DNA from: JACQFK01 sp036383955
Lineage (GTDB): Bacteria; Planctomycetota; MHYJ01; JACPRB01
Direction of reading: 5' to 3'
DNA: 14,628 bases
Assembly (NCBI GenBank): GCA_036383955.1
Contig: DASVNH010000007.1
Location: 1 to 14,628 of the forward strand
In this document: positions 6,831 to 13,411 of the stretch, one piece after another
Position numbering within the stretch: position 1 is the stretch's first letter
Layout of the letters: each line of letters opens with the position of its first letter
Notes under the pieces: generated by a model
What the model was told of the DNA's origin: nothing
What the model saw: the letters and a program-made list of their open reading frames with translations, nothing else
Databases searched by the model: none
Translations under genes and position numbers: made by a program

Positions 6831-6963
6831 ACGGAATCCAGAATCCGGAATCCAGAATCCAGCTCGAAAAGTCGGATCCTCAAGCTGTCCATTTCATCCG
6901 GGAAGCTTACGAAGGCTTCTGGCTTCCCCTGGATTCCGGATTCTGGATTCCGGATTCCGTCTA
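6828..6963. repeat. stop-to-stop inverted repeat built of 7-bp units
   Basis: The arms at 6828-6862 and 6929-6963 are 35 bp each and match at 32 of 35 positions as an inverted repeat, with a 66-nt centre. Each arm is a run of four heptamers: GGAATCC and AGAATCC alternate on the left, and GGATTCC/GGATTCT units make up the right. The outer ends are the TAG stop of ddl and the TAG stop (CTA on the plus strand) of the peptidase gene. The centre holds a second inverted repeat, GGGAAGC (6900-6906) with GCTTCCC (6922-6928). It could fold into a large hairpin on both transcripts and act as a two-way terminator, or be a mobile palindromic element. No T-tract follows. Confidence 0.85.
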
Positions 6964-8475
6964 CGGGCTACTGATCTCGATCTCACGCCAGCCGAGCGCG
7001 GTGTCCGACGCGACTTTGATCCAGTAGCGTCCCGGCTTGGCGTCGCGCGGGATGTCGAGCGCGGCCTCGAACGCGCCGTCGTAGGCGCGCGGACGGAGGC
7101 GGACGAGGACCTTGTCGTTGGCGTTCGCGTAGCGCCGGGCCACCGCCTTCTCGAGGTCGCCCTCCTCCAGGTCCGTCGGCCGGCAGAAGGCGTCGCGCCC
7201 GCATTCCAGCGTCAGGCTCACGTCGGCGGCGTCCTCCGCGGCGCCCGACACCCGGATCGTCGCTCCCGGCTTCGCCGTCTTCGGCGCCTCCACGGCCAGG
7301 TCGTGGTCCGGCCGGCGGATGACGAGCGCGGGGTCGCCGAAGAGGTTGTACTGGAGCACGACGTCCCGCCGCATCGGCTCGAGGCTGCCGGGGCCCTGCA
7401 CGAAGCCCGCCAGGGCGTCGGCCTGCGTCCGCAACGCCGAGTCGTCCGCGCCGAGGACCGCCTCCTTCGCGCCGGCCATCGCCTCGCCGATCGTGCGGGC
7501 CCGGGCGTGGAAGACCTGCCCGATCAGATGACGGCCGAGCAGGGCGTTGCCGTACGGCTGGGTGACGCGGGTGCCGCCGACGAAGGCCACGGGTCCGCGC
7601 CGCCGCTTGAACAGCTCCTCGCCGACGCAGTCGGAAAGCCGGGAGTCGAATTCCCCCGTGTTGCAGGCGATCGACACCATGATGGGCGGTCCGCCGCGGG
7701 AGTCGATCCGCGCGGCGTCCTTGGACCCCAGGATCGGATAGAGGAAGTCCTTGTAGCGGACGTCGTCCATCCGCTCCCGCATTCCGTGGCCGACGTAGAC
7801 GTAGAACAGCGGGCCCTCGTTCAGCAGCCGCACGGCGTTCTCGTTGAACTTGGGGGCGTAGTAGAAGTACTTCGAGGCCGGCTTGGCGTAGGCCGTCTCG
7901 ACGTCGTACCCCGCCGGAATCGCGTCCGCGACGAGGGTCGAGAACTGCCGCTCGAGGACGGTGTCGATCAGCGGGCCGAAGCCGCCTTCGCCGGTGATGA
8001 AGGCGATCCGGCGCCTCCACCCGCCCGGGGAAGGGGCGGTCTCGTACGCGACGGTCTTCTCCGCCATGGCGCGGAGCTCCTCGGCGGTGTCGGCGGGGAA
8101 GCGGCCGGTCGGGACGCCGAAGAGCTGGTCCGTCGCCAGGTCGGGATCGCTCGCGAACCTCTCGCTGACGTAGGCCGAGTTCCGGGTGAAGGTCGGCACG
8201 CGGTCCGCGTCGCCGGCCAGCAGGAGGTATTTGGGCTTCGCCGCGGCCACGAGCCGGGCGATTCCCTCCGGCCCCTTGCCGAAGCGGGCCTCGACGTCGT
8301 CCGTGCGCGCGACGGCCACCTTGAAGGTCCGGGCCCGCCGCGCGCAGAGCGGGGCCAGCGCGTCCGTGAAGGGGGGCGGAGCGACCGCGAGCCAGTCGGC
8401 GCGGAGGACGTCGAGGTCGCGCCGGACCCACGTGGCGTCCTGCGCCGCGACCAGGGATAGGATTACGGCGATCAT
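6961..8475 (-). CDS. peptidase C25-like (gingipain/caspase-fold) protein
   Basis: The product is 504 residues with a very short signal-like start (MIAVILSLVAAQ), so export is likely. It shows the clan CD pattern: hydrophobic strand then GHG (YVYVGHG, His230), and strand then catalytic Cys (MVSIACNTGEF, Cys271), as in the gingipain domain. Other family landmarks are YLLLAGDADRVPTF (83-96), DQLFGVPTGRFP (116-127), the C-terminal NLFGDPALVIR (377-387), and a beta-sandwich domain from about 390 to 504. There is no recognisable type IX secretion tail. The family cleaves after Arg or Lys in Porphyromonas; specificity here is unknown. The gene lies on the minus strand between ddl and ftsQ, which are usually neighbours. 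Its start is 46 bp from the ftsQ start, and its stop is part of the inverted repeat. No clear ribosome site precedes the ATG. Confidence 0.85.
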   Translation of the reverse strand: MIAVILSLVAAQDATWVRRDLDVLRADWLAVAPPPFTDALAPLCARRARTFKVAVARTDDVEARFGKGPEGIARLVAAAKPKYLLLAGDADRVPTFTRNSAYVSERFASDPDLATDQLFGVPTGRFPADTAEELRAMAEKTVAYETAPSPGGWRRRIAFITGEGGFGPLIDTVLERQFSTLVADAIPAGYDVETAYAKPASKYFYYAPKFNENAVRLLNEGPLFYVYVGHGMRERMDDVRYKDFLYPILGSKDAARIDSRGGPPIMVSIACNTGEFDSRLSDCVGEELFKRRRGPVAFVGGTRVTQPYGNALLGRHLIGQVFHARARTIGEAMAGAKEAVLGADDSALRTQADALAGFVQGPGSLEPMRRDVVLQYNLFGDPALVIRRPDHDLAVEAPKTAKPGATIRVSGAAEDAADVSLTLECGRDAFCRPTDLEEGDLEKAVARRYANANDKVLVRLRPRAYDGAFEAALDIPRDAKPGRYWIKVASDTALGWREIEISSP

Positions 8476-8521
8476 TCCGGCTTAAGCATTCTATCCGGAC
8501 CGCCGATACACAAGACGACGA

Positions 8522-9424
8522 ATGCTGCGCAAGCTGCTCAAGAAGGTCCGGCCCCCCGACCTGGAGAAATTCGCCGCCGCCGCGGGGGCGTTCGCCTCCC
8601 GGCATCGCGCGGCCGGGCGGGCCCTCCTGTTCGCGGGCGGCTTCGCCCTCGTCGTCCTCCTCATCCACCGCGAGGTCTACAGCTTCCTCACGCGGCGCGG
8701 GTCGTACGCGGTGCCCGACATCCACACGGCCGTCGCGCCCGCGTGGACCGACCGCCAGGGCGAAGAGCTCGTCAAGATCGCGAACCCCGGCGCCACCCTC
8801 TTCGACGAGGCCCTCGTCGCCAAGGTCGGCAAATCCTTCGAGGAATGCCCCTGGATCCGGAAGGTGACGGCCGTCGAGCGCGTCTTCCCGGACCAGATCC
8901 GCATCCGCTTCGAGTACCGGACCGCCCGCGTCGCCGTGCGCTGCGAGAACGGCTACGTGCTGGTCGACGCCGACGGCGTCCGCCTCCCGGGCGTCTACGT
9001 CGAGCCTCCCGCCTGCGAACGCTCCACGCGCGTGGCGGGCGTCGGGGCGCGGCCTCCCGAGCCCGGCCGGGTCTGGGACCACGCGGCGCTCCGGGCGGGG
9101 ATGGCGATGGCCGACTACGTGGACGCGACGCCTCTGCTGGCGCGCCTGAAGATCAAGGAAGTCAACGTGGCCAACCACGGCGGGCGGCTCGACCCCCGCC
9201 AGAGCGAGGTGACGCTGTCGACCTCCGCCGGCGTCGAGCTGGCCTGGGGCCGGACGCCCGACACCGCGCGCTTCGGCGATCCCAGCCCCGAGGAGAAGCT
9301 CGAGAATCTCCGCGAGGTGCTGGCGGCGTACCCCGAGCTCTCCGGCGTCCGGCGCGTGAAGATCCACTTCCGGGGCGCCCGGGCGGTGGAGCCCGCCGAA
9401 GGGCACGCGAACAACCGCCGGTGA
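8522..9424 (+). CDS. ftsQ: FtsQ/DivIB-like cell division protein
   Basis: The product is 300 residues. A basic cytoplasmic N-terminus is followed by one membrane helix (about 33-49, LLFAGGFALVVLLIH). A POTRA-like segment follows (LFDEALVAKVGKSF... to about 120), then the FtsQ pattern: PWIRKVTAVERVFPDQIRIRFEYR (110-133) and VRCENGYVLVDADGVRLPG (139-157). The role in other bacteria is a divisome scaffold with FtsB and FtsL, outside the membrane. The place downstream of murB-ddl, with only the opposite-strand peptidase between, fits the dcw order murB-ddl-ftsQ. No ftsA or ftsZ follows. The start ATG at 8522 has no evident Shine-Dalgarno. The stop is followed after 4 nt by a perfect hairpin. The C-terminal 60 residues are less typical. 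Confidence 0.85.
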   Translation: MLRKLLKKVRPPDLEKFAAAAGAFASRHRAAGRALLFAGGFALVVLLIHREVYSFLTRRGSYAVPDIHTAVAPAWTDRQGEELVKIANPGATLFDEALVAKVGKSFEECPWIRKVTAVERVFPDQIRIRFEYRTARVAVRCENGYVLVDADGVRLPGVYVEPPACERSTRVAGVGARPPEPGRVWDHAALRAGMAMADYVDATPLLARLKIKEVNVANHGGRLDPRQSEVTLSTSAGVELAWGRTPDTARFGDPSPEEKLENLREVLAAYPELSGVRRVKIHFRGARAVEPAEGHANNRR

Positions 9425-9428
9425 TTCC

Positions 9429-9447
9429 CCCCGCGGCTCCCGCGGGG
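9429..9447 (+). promoter_or_regulatory. perfect GC hairpin masking the next ribosome site
   Basis: CCCCGCGG (9429-9436) pairs fully with CCGCGGGG (9440-9447) around a 3-nt loop. No T-run follows, so it is not a classical terminator. The GGGG at its 3' side is the only Shine-Dalgarno-like stretch near the next start (GTG 9455 or ATG 9461), so folding could limit translation or protect an RNA end. Confidence 0.5.
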
Positions 9448-9454
9448 TAAGATC

Positions 9455-10024
9455 GTGGCCATGCGCGATTCCGGCGACGCCGTGCCTTATCTCGCCTGGC
9501 TCGCGTTCCTGGGAGCCGCCGCGGCCCTGCTCCTGGCCGACCCCCTGCCGTTCGTCACGCCGGGCCATCTCCACGGGATCCTGGTCGCCGCGGAAGTCGC
9601 GTTCGTCCTCCTCGCCTGGCCGTTCCTGGAGAAGGGAAGAGGGCGGACGGCCGCCCGGTCGGCCCTCCTGGCCGCGCTCGCCCTGCCCATCGCCCTCCTG
9701 GCCGAGAACATCTCGGCCGCGGGCGGCGGCGCTCTGATCCGCGGCCAGGTCCTGGTCTTCGCGCTCGCGGCGCTCGTCTCGGCCCTCCGCGCGGGCGATT
9801 CCCGCCGCGCGCCGGCCTACCTGCTCGTCGTGGCCCTGCTCGGCGCCGGCCTCCCGCTCGCCGCCTTCGTGGCCCAGGAGTTCGGCGGGCGCGATCTCGG
9901 GTGGCTGGCCGACTTCAGCCCCGTCTGGGCGGCCCTCCGCGGGACCGGCCTGCTCCTGACCGCGCTCGCGGCGGCGGCCGCGGCGCTGCTCATGGCCGTC
10001 GACCGGCCGGAGCCCGCGGCGTGA
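9455..10024 (+). CDS. polytopic membrane protein of unknown function
   Basis: The product is 189 residues and almost wholly hydrophobic. About six membrane helices can be drawn: around residues 10-28, 42-60, 69-86, 94-112, 120-140 and 158-180. Basic residues (KGRGR, SRR) fall in the short loops. No family motif is recognised. The start may be the GTG at 9455 (GGGG seven bases upstream) or the ATG at 9461. The TGA stop overlaps the GTG start of the next gene, so translation of the two is probably coupled and they may work together. It lies 30 nt after ftsQ. It could be the membrane part of a transporter or complex with the next protein, but no ATPase is in view. Confidence 0.75.
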   Translation: MAMRDSGDAVPYLAWLAFLGAAAALLLADPLPFVTPGHLHGILVAAEVAFVLLAWPFLEKGRGRTAARSALLAALALPIALLAENISAAGGGALIRGQVLVFALAALVSALRAGDSRRAPAYLLVVALLGAGLPLAAFVAQEFGGRDLGWLADFSPVWAALRGTGLLLTALAAAAAALLMAVDRPEPAA

Positions 10025-11202
10025 TCGTCCTCGCCCTCGCCCTCCTCGCCCAGGTCCGCGTCGAAAAAGTCGAGCGGGTGGCGGTCGACGTCCCCCGGCC
10101 GCTGTCCTGGGCGCCGCTCGCGATCACCCTCCGGAGCGTCGAGGGCTTCAAGGGCGACCTCAAGATCCGGAGCCGCTTCGGGTTCACGGTGGTGAAGCGG
10201 GTCGACGTCCCGCGCGACGGTTTCGTCCGCGAGCTCGTGCCCGCCCTCGATCCGGATTCGGTGGAGATCGGCGGCGCGAGCGTCACGGTGCCCCGGCCGG
10301 GCGGACGCGCCGATCTCGCGGTGGCGGTCGACGCCCGCCTTCCCTACGCCGATCAGCTCGTGTCCGGCCCCCGCGTCCGCTACTCGAAGGTGGCGCACGG
10401 CGACCTGCGAAAGCTCCTCGAGGACGGGATGATGGACGGGGTCGACCTCCTCCTGCTGAGCGACGCGGCCGGCCTCGACGTCGGGGCGGCGGCGGCGTGG
10501 GTCGTCGCGCCCGCGCTCGCGGACGCCGAGCGGGCGGTCGCCGCGGCGCGCCGGGCGCCGCAAGTCGAGGCCGTCGACGGCCCGATCTGGGAGCTGGCGC
10601 CGGAAGGGGGCTGGGTGCCGGCGAAGCGCTCCACGGGCGTGCTGTTCGCCGCGGCGTACGCGTTCGGCGCGTTCGCGCTGCTGGCCATCGGCGCGCGCCG
10701 GGGCCCCCGGACGTTCTGCGCGGCGGCCGCGGTCGCGGTGCTGGCGGGGGCGGGGGCCTACGCGGGGCTGTTTCCGCGGGGCCAAGTCTGGGTCGAGGAG
10801 ATCGCGGTGGACGTCGCGGGCACGGAGCGGCGGATCTGGTTCGTGGGGGCGGCCACGCCCGCGGAGACCGCGGTGTCGTTTCCGCGGCTGGCGAAGCCGG
10901 TGTTCCGGGACGCCTCGGGCGCGGAGCGGCCGTTCGCGCTGCGCGTGGAGGGGCGGGGCTGCGCCGTCGAGGCGCTGGCGCTGGGCCCGGGGGCGCGCGC
11001 CTGCTTCGCGTCGATGGCGGCGGCGCCGGCCTCGGACCTGCGCGGGCCGGAGGCGCCGGTCTCGGACCCGCTGCGCGGGGCCTTCGAGCGCTTCTTCGGC
11101 GGCCGGGCGCCCGCGCTCGTCCGGGAGTCGGCCGTCATCTCGGACGTCACGGCCGTCGGCCTGGCCGACGCGCGCCGGCGCGCCCGCCTGCGGCTTCCGT
11201 AA
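10021..11202 (+). CDS. membrane-anchored protein of unknown function, two central helices
   Basis: The product is 393 residues. The GTG at 10021 overlaps the previous stop (GTGA), which fits coupling; the frame is open upstream, but that part overlaps the previous gene. The N-terminus MIVLALALLAQV looks like a very short signal segment. Residues about 20-100 look like a beta-sandwich (ITLRSVEGFKGDLKIRSR). Residues 105-200 are an alpha/beta stretch with VDLLLLSDAAGLD. Two membrane helices follow at about 204-225 and 231-251, and a second beta-rich domain at 255-393. The build (beta domain, alpha/beta part, membrane helices) reminds me of large BatA-like envelope proteins such as the first gene here, but I cannot name the family. 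The stop is followed by a hairpin and then the promoter of the next operon, so it probably ends its transcript. Confidence 0.7.
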   Translation: MIVLALALLAQVRVEKVERVAVDVPRPLSWAPLAITLRSVEGFKGDLKIRSRFGFTVVKRVDVPRDGFVRELVPALDPDSVEIGGASVTVPRPGGRADLAVAVDARLPYADQLVSGPRVRYSKVAHGDLRKLLEDGMMDGVDLLLLSDAAGLDVGAAAAWVVAPALADAERAVAAARRAPQVEAVDGPIWELAPEGGWVPAKRSTGVLFAAAYAFGAFALLAIGARRGPRTFCAAAAVAVLAGAGAYAGLFPRGQVWVEEIAVDVAGTERRIWFVGAATPAETAVSFPRLAKPVFRDASGAERPFALRVEGRGCAVEALALGPGARACFASMAAAPASDLRGPEAPVSDPLRGAFERFFGGRAPALVRESAVISDVTAVGLADARRRARLRLP

Positions 11203-11203
11203 C

Positions 11204-11224
11204 GGATCCGGGTAACCCTGATCC
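11204..11224 (+). terminator. possible terminator hairpin without T-run
   Basis: GGATC (11204-11208) pairs with GATCC (11220-11224), and GGG (11210-11212) with CCC (11216-11218). One C/T mismatch lies between them and the loop is TAA. It begins one base after the stop at 11202. No T-run follows, so any termination would need a factor. Confidence 0.35.
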
Positions 11225-11234
11225 GGGCGGGTTG

Positions 11235-11252
11235 TGCATAATGCAGCATAAT
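11235..11252 (+). promoter_or_regulatory. candidate operator: palindrome plus direct repeat
   Basis: TGCATAATGCA (11235-11245) is a perfect inverted repeat with one central base. GCATAAT occurs twice (11236-11242 and 11246-11252) with a period of 10 bp, one helical turn. It ends four bases before the -35 of the Trm112-yidC operon. It could bind a regulator or work as an AT-rich upstream element. Confidence 0.4.
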
Positions 11253-11255
11253 TTA

Positions 11256-11284
11256 TTGCCTTCTTATGGGCGATTTCGTATAGT
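11256..11284 (+). promoter_or_regulatory. sigma-70-type promoter of the Trm112-yidC-mnmE operon
   Basis: TTGCCT (11256-11261) as -35, a 17-bp spacer, and TATAGT (11279-11284) as -10, five of six to consensus. The -35 is identical to that of the murB promoter. A transcript starting near 11291 would begin after the ATG at 11287, so the true start codon should be the ATG at 11308. Confidence 0.65.
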
Positions 11285-11307
11285 TCATGCCGTATTCGGA
11301 GATCCCC

Positions 11308-11571
11308 ATGGCGGTTCCCAAGGACCTTCTCGACATCATGGCCTGCGCGTTCTGCAAGAGCGCCCTCCGTCTGGACGGCGACCGCCTCCGCTGCGAGAAG
11401 GCGGAGTGCGGGCTGGTCTACCACGTCAAGGACGACATCCCCATCATGCTCATCGACGAGGCCGAGCGGCCGTGCCCGAAGTGCCAGGCGACGCGCGACT
11501 GGACGGACGACGTCCTGAAGTGCCCGAAGTGCGGCACGACTCTCACCTACGCGCGGGCGAAGGCGGACTGA
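11308..11571 (+). CDS. Trm112-like protein with an extra zinc ribbon
   Basis: The product is 87 residues from the ATG at 11308, which has GGAG six bases upstream. An ATG at 11287 would add seven residues but lies only two bases after the -10. The first part (1-50) is Trm112/YcaR-like: PKDLLDIMACAFC, then LRCEKAECGLVYHVKDDIPIML, with zinc ligands Cys13, Cys16, Cys29 and Cys34. The second part (55-80) is a separate ribbon, CPKC (56-59) and CPKC (72-75). Trm112 proteins activate methyltransferases in eukaryotes and archaea; the bacterial relatives have no settled role. Most bacterial members, about 60 residues, lack the second ribbon. yidC starts 3 nt after its stop, so the two are one transcriptional unit. 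No methyltransferase gene is adjacent. Confidence 0.85.
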   Translation: MAVPKDLLDIMACAFCKSALRLDGDRLRCEKAECGLVYHVKDDIPIMLIDEAERPCPKCQATRDWTDDVLKCPKCGTTLTYARAKAD

Positions 11572-11574
11572 TCG

Positions 11575-13395
11575 GTGGACAAGCGCATCCTCGTATCGAC
11601 CGGCATCGCGCTGGTCTTCGTCCTCGCCTGGCAATTCGTCTTCTCGCCCCTGTTCTTCCCGGCGAAGCCGACGGCGCCCCCCGCGGAGGTCCAGCCCGGG
11701 GCTCCGGCGCCCATGGCCGGCGGCAAGACGGAGGCCGTCGCGCCCGGCGCCGCGCCGGCCCAGGATCTTCCCGAAGTGGAAGGCCTGAAGCTCGAATCGG
11801 ACACCTACCGCCTCCTTCTGACGAACAAGGGCGCGGGCATCCGCGAGCTGACGCTCAAGGCGTCGGTGGCGCGGGAGGACGTCACGCTCCTCGCCTCGCA
11901 TGAGGGGGTCGCCCCGCATCTCGCGCTGAAGGCCAGCGGCGTGCCGGAGAAGATCCAGACGATCGGCTGGGAGGTCGTGGAGAAGTCGGAGCACGCGGTG
12001 ACGTTCCGCGTGAAGCTGTCGTCGGGGATCGAGATCCGGAAGACCTTCGAGCTGCCGGCGGACGGGTCGCGGCCGCTGATGAAGGTGAAGCTCAGCAACG
12101 TGAACGCCCCGCCGGAGGGGAAGAAGGACCCGGCGCCGGCGACGGCCGCGATCGAGATCCTGGCGATCAACGGCATGGAGCAGGATTCGGAGTACCGCTA
12201 CGAGCAGTACGCGGCGGGCTTCGCGCACACGGAGCTCGGCGTCGAGCCCCGCCCGCTGGCCAACGTGATCAGCGGCGAGGAGAAGATCGCGGCGGCCAAG
12301 ACCCAGGAGGAGTGGGACGGCGCGGCCAACTTTCTGCGGCCGGAGGGGAAGCAGAGGACCTGGTTCGGGACCAAGAACCGCTTCTTCGCCGTCGCGGTGG
12401 TGCCGGACGAGGTGACCCAGTTCCGGGTCGCGTCCATCTGGTTCCGCGCGATCCCGCCGTCGCAGCTGAAAAGCTTCCACGACCGGAAGGGCATCATGGC
12501 GAGCGCGGGGCTGGACCCTGTGAGCGTCGGCGTCGAGCCGGTGACCTGGACCTTCAGCGTCTTCGCCAGCCCGCTGCAGAAGTCGGCGCTGAGCGCGATC
12601 CCGAAGGGCGAGGCGCTGATGAACTACGGCAGCGGCTGCGCGGCCGGCTGCCCCGGTCCCGTCGCCTGGATGTTCAAGCCGATGGCGGCGCTCATCGACA
12701 TCGTGGCGCCGCTCATCCTGGGCGTGCTGGGCCTGGTCGCGAGCGTGCTGGGGAATCACGGCGTGGCCATCATGGTCACGACGCTCCTGATCCGGCTCTG
12801 CCTTTTTCCGCTGTCGAAGAAGAGCCAGGTCTCCATGTACGGCATCCAGCAGCTCGGCCCGAAGATCCAGGCGCTGCGCGAGCGCTACAAGGACGACCAG
12901 CAGAAGTTCGGCATGGAGCAGATGCGGCTCTACCGGGAGCACAAGATCAACCCGCTCTCGGGCTGCCTGCCGATGGTCCTGCAGATGCCGATCTTCATCG
13001 CCATGTACAGCGTCTTCGAGATGTCCTTCGACCTCCGGGGCCGGAACTTCCTCTGGATGCAGCTGCACGAGCCGGACAAGCTCATCGACTGGGCGGGCGG
13101 CTTCGTCGTCCCCCTCGTCGGGCTCAACCTCGACGCCTTCAATCTGCTGCCGCTGATCATGACGGTCACCTGGTTCCTGCAGTCGTGGTTCGCGCCGCGC
13201 TCGCCGGACCCCCAGATGGCCGCCCAGCAGAAGATGATGCTGGCCATGCCGGTCGTCTTCGGCCTCATGTGCTACAACCTCGCGAGCGGCCTCAGCCTCT
13301 ACTTCTTCGTGAATTCGCTGCTCAGCATGACCGAGCAGAAGCTGATCAAGAAGTTCTTCCTGAAGCCCCCGGGGGACGGGCCGAAGACGGCGTGA
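11575..13395 (+). CDS. yidC: YidC, membrane protein insertase
   Basis: YidC inserts and folds inner-membrane proteins, alone or with SecYEG. The product is 606 residues, the large Gram-negative type. It has an N-terminal helix (5-28, ILVSTGIALVFVLAWQFVF), a Pro/Ala-rich linker, a periplasmic P1 domain (about 68-350), then the conserved core of five helices from about 370. The substrate-groove Arg is Arg407 in TLLIRLCLFPLSKKSQVSM. Other core marks are GPKIQALRERYKDDQQK, HKINPLSGCLPMVLQMPIF, FAPRSPDPQMAAQQKMM and GLSLYFFVNSLLSMTEQ. The GTG start at 11575 has AAGGCGGA upstream, inside the end of the Trm112-like gene. The usual upstream rpmH-rnpA pair is missing, and the Trm112-like gene takes that place. 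The next gene follows after 16 nt and then mnmE, as in many genomes. Confidence 0.97.
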   Translation: MDKRILVSTGIALVFVLAWQFVFSPLFFPAKPTAPPAEVQPGAPAPMAGGKTEAVAPGAAPAQDLPEVEGLKLESDTYRLLLTNKGAGIRELTLKASVAREDVTLLASHEGVAPHLALKASGVPEKIQTIGWEVVEKSEHAVTFRVKLSSGIEIRKTFELPADGSRPLMKVKLSNVNAPPEGKKDPAPATAAIEILAINGMEQDSEYRYEQYAAGFAHTELGVEPRPLANVISGEEKIAAAKTQEEWDGAANFLRPEGKQRTWFGTKNRFFAVAVVPDEVTQFRVASIWFRAIPPSQLKSFHDRKGIMASAGLDPVSVGVEPVTWTFSVFASPLQKSALSAIPKGEALMNYGSGCAAGCPGPVAWMFKPMAALIDIVAPLILGVLGLVASVLGNHGVAIMVTTLLIRLCLFPLSKKSQVSMYGIQQLGPKIQALRERYKDDQQKFGMEQMRLYREHKINPLSGCLPMVLQMPIFIAMYSVFEMSFDLRGRNFLWMQLHEPDKLIDWAGGFVVPLVGLNLDAFNLLPLIMTVTWFLQSWFAPRSPDPQMAAQQKMMLAMPVVFGLMCYNLASGLSLYFFVNSLLSMTEQKLIKKFFLKPPGDGPKTA

Positions 13396-13411
13396 TTGGG
13401 AGGGCGAGCAC

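Noticed and set aside
6828..6963. Insertion sequence
   Set aside because: There is an inverted repeat but no transposase frame and no visible target duplication. At 136 bp it could at most be a non-autonomous palindromic element.
8476..8521. Promoter of the peptidase gene on the minus strand (TTGTGT with TAGAAT)
   Set aside because: The spacer is only 14 bp and the match is modest, so I do not call it.
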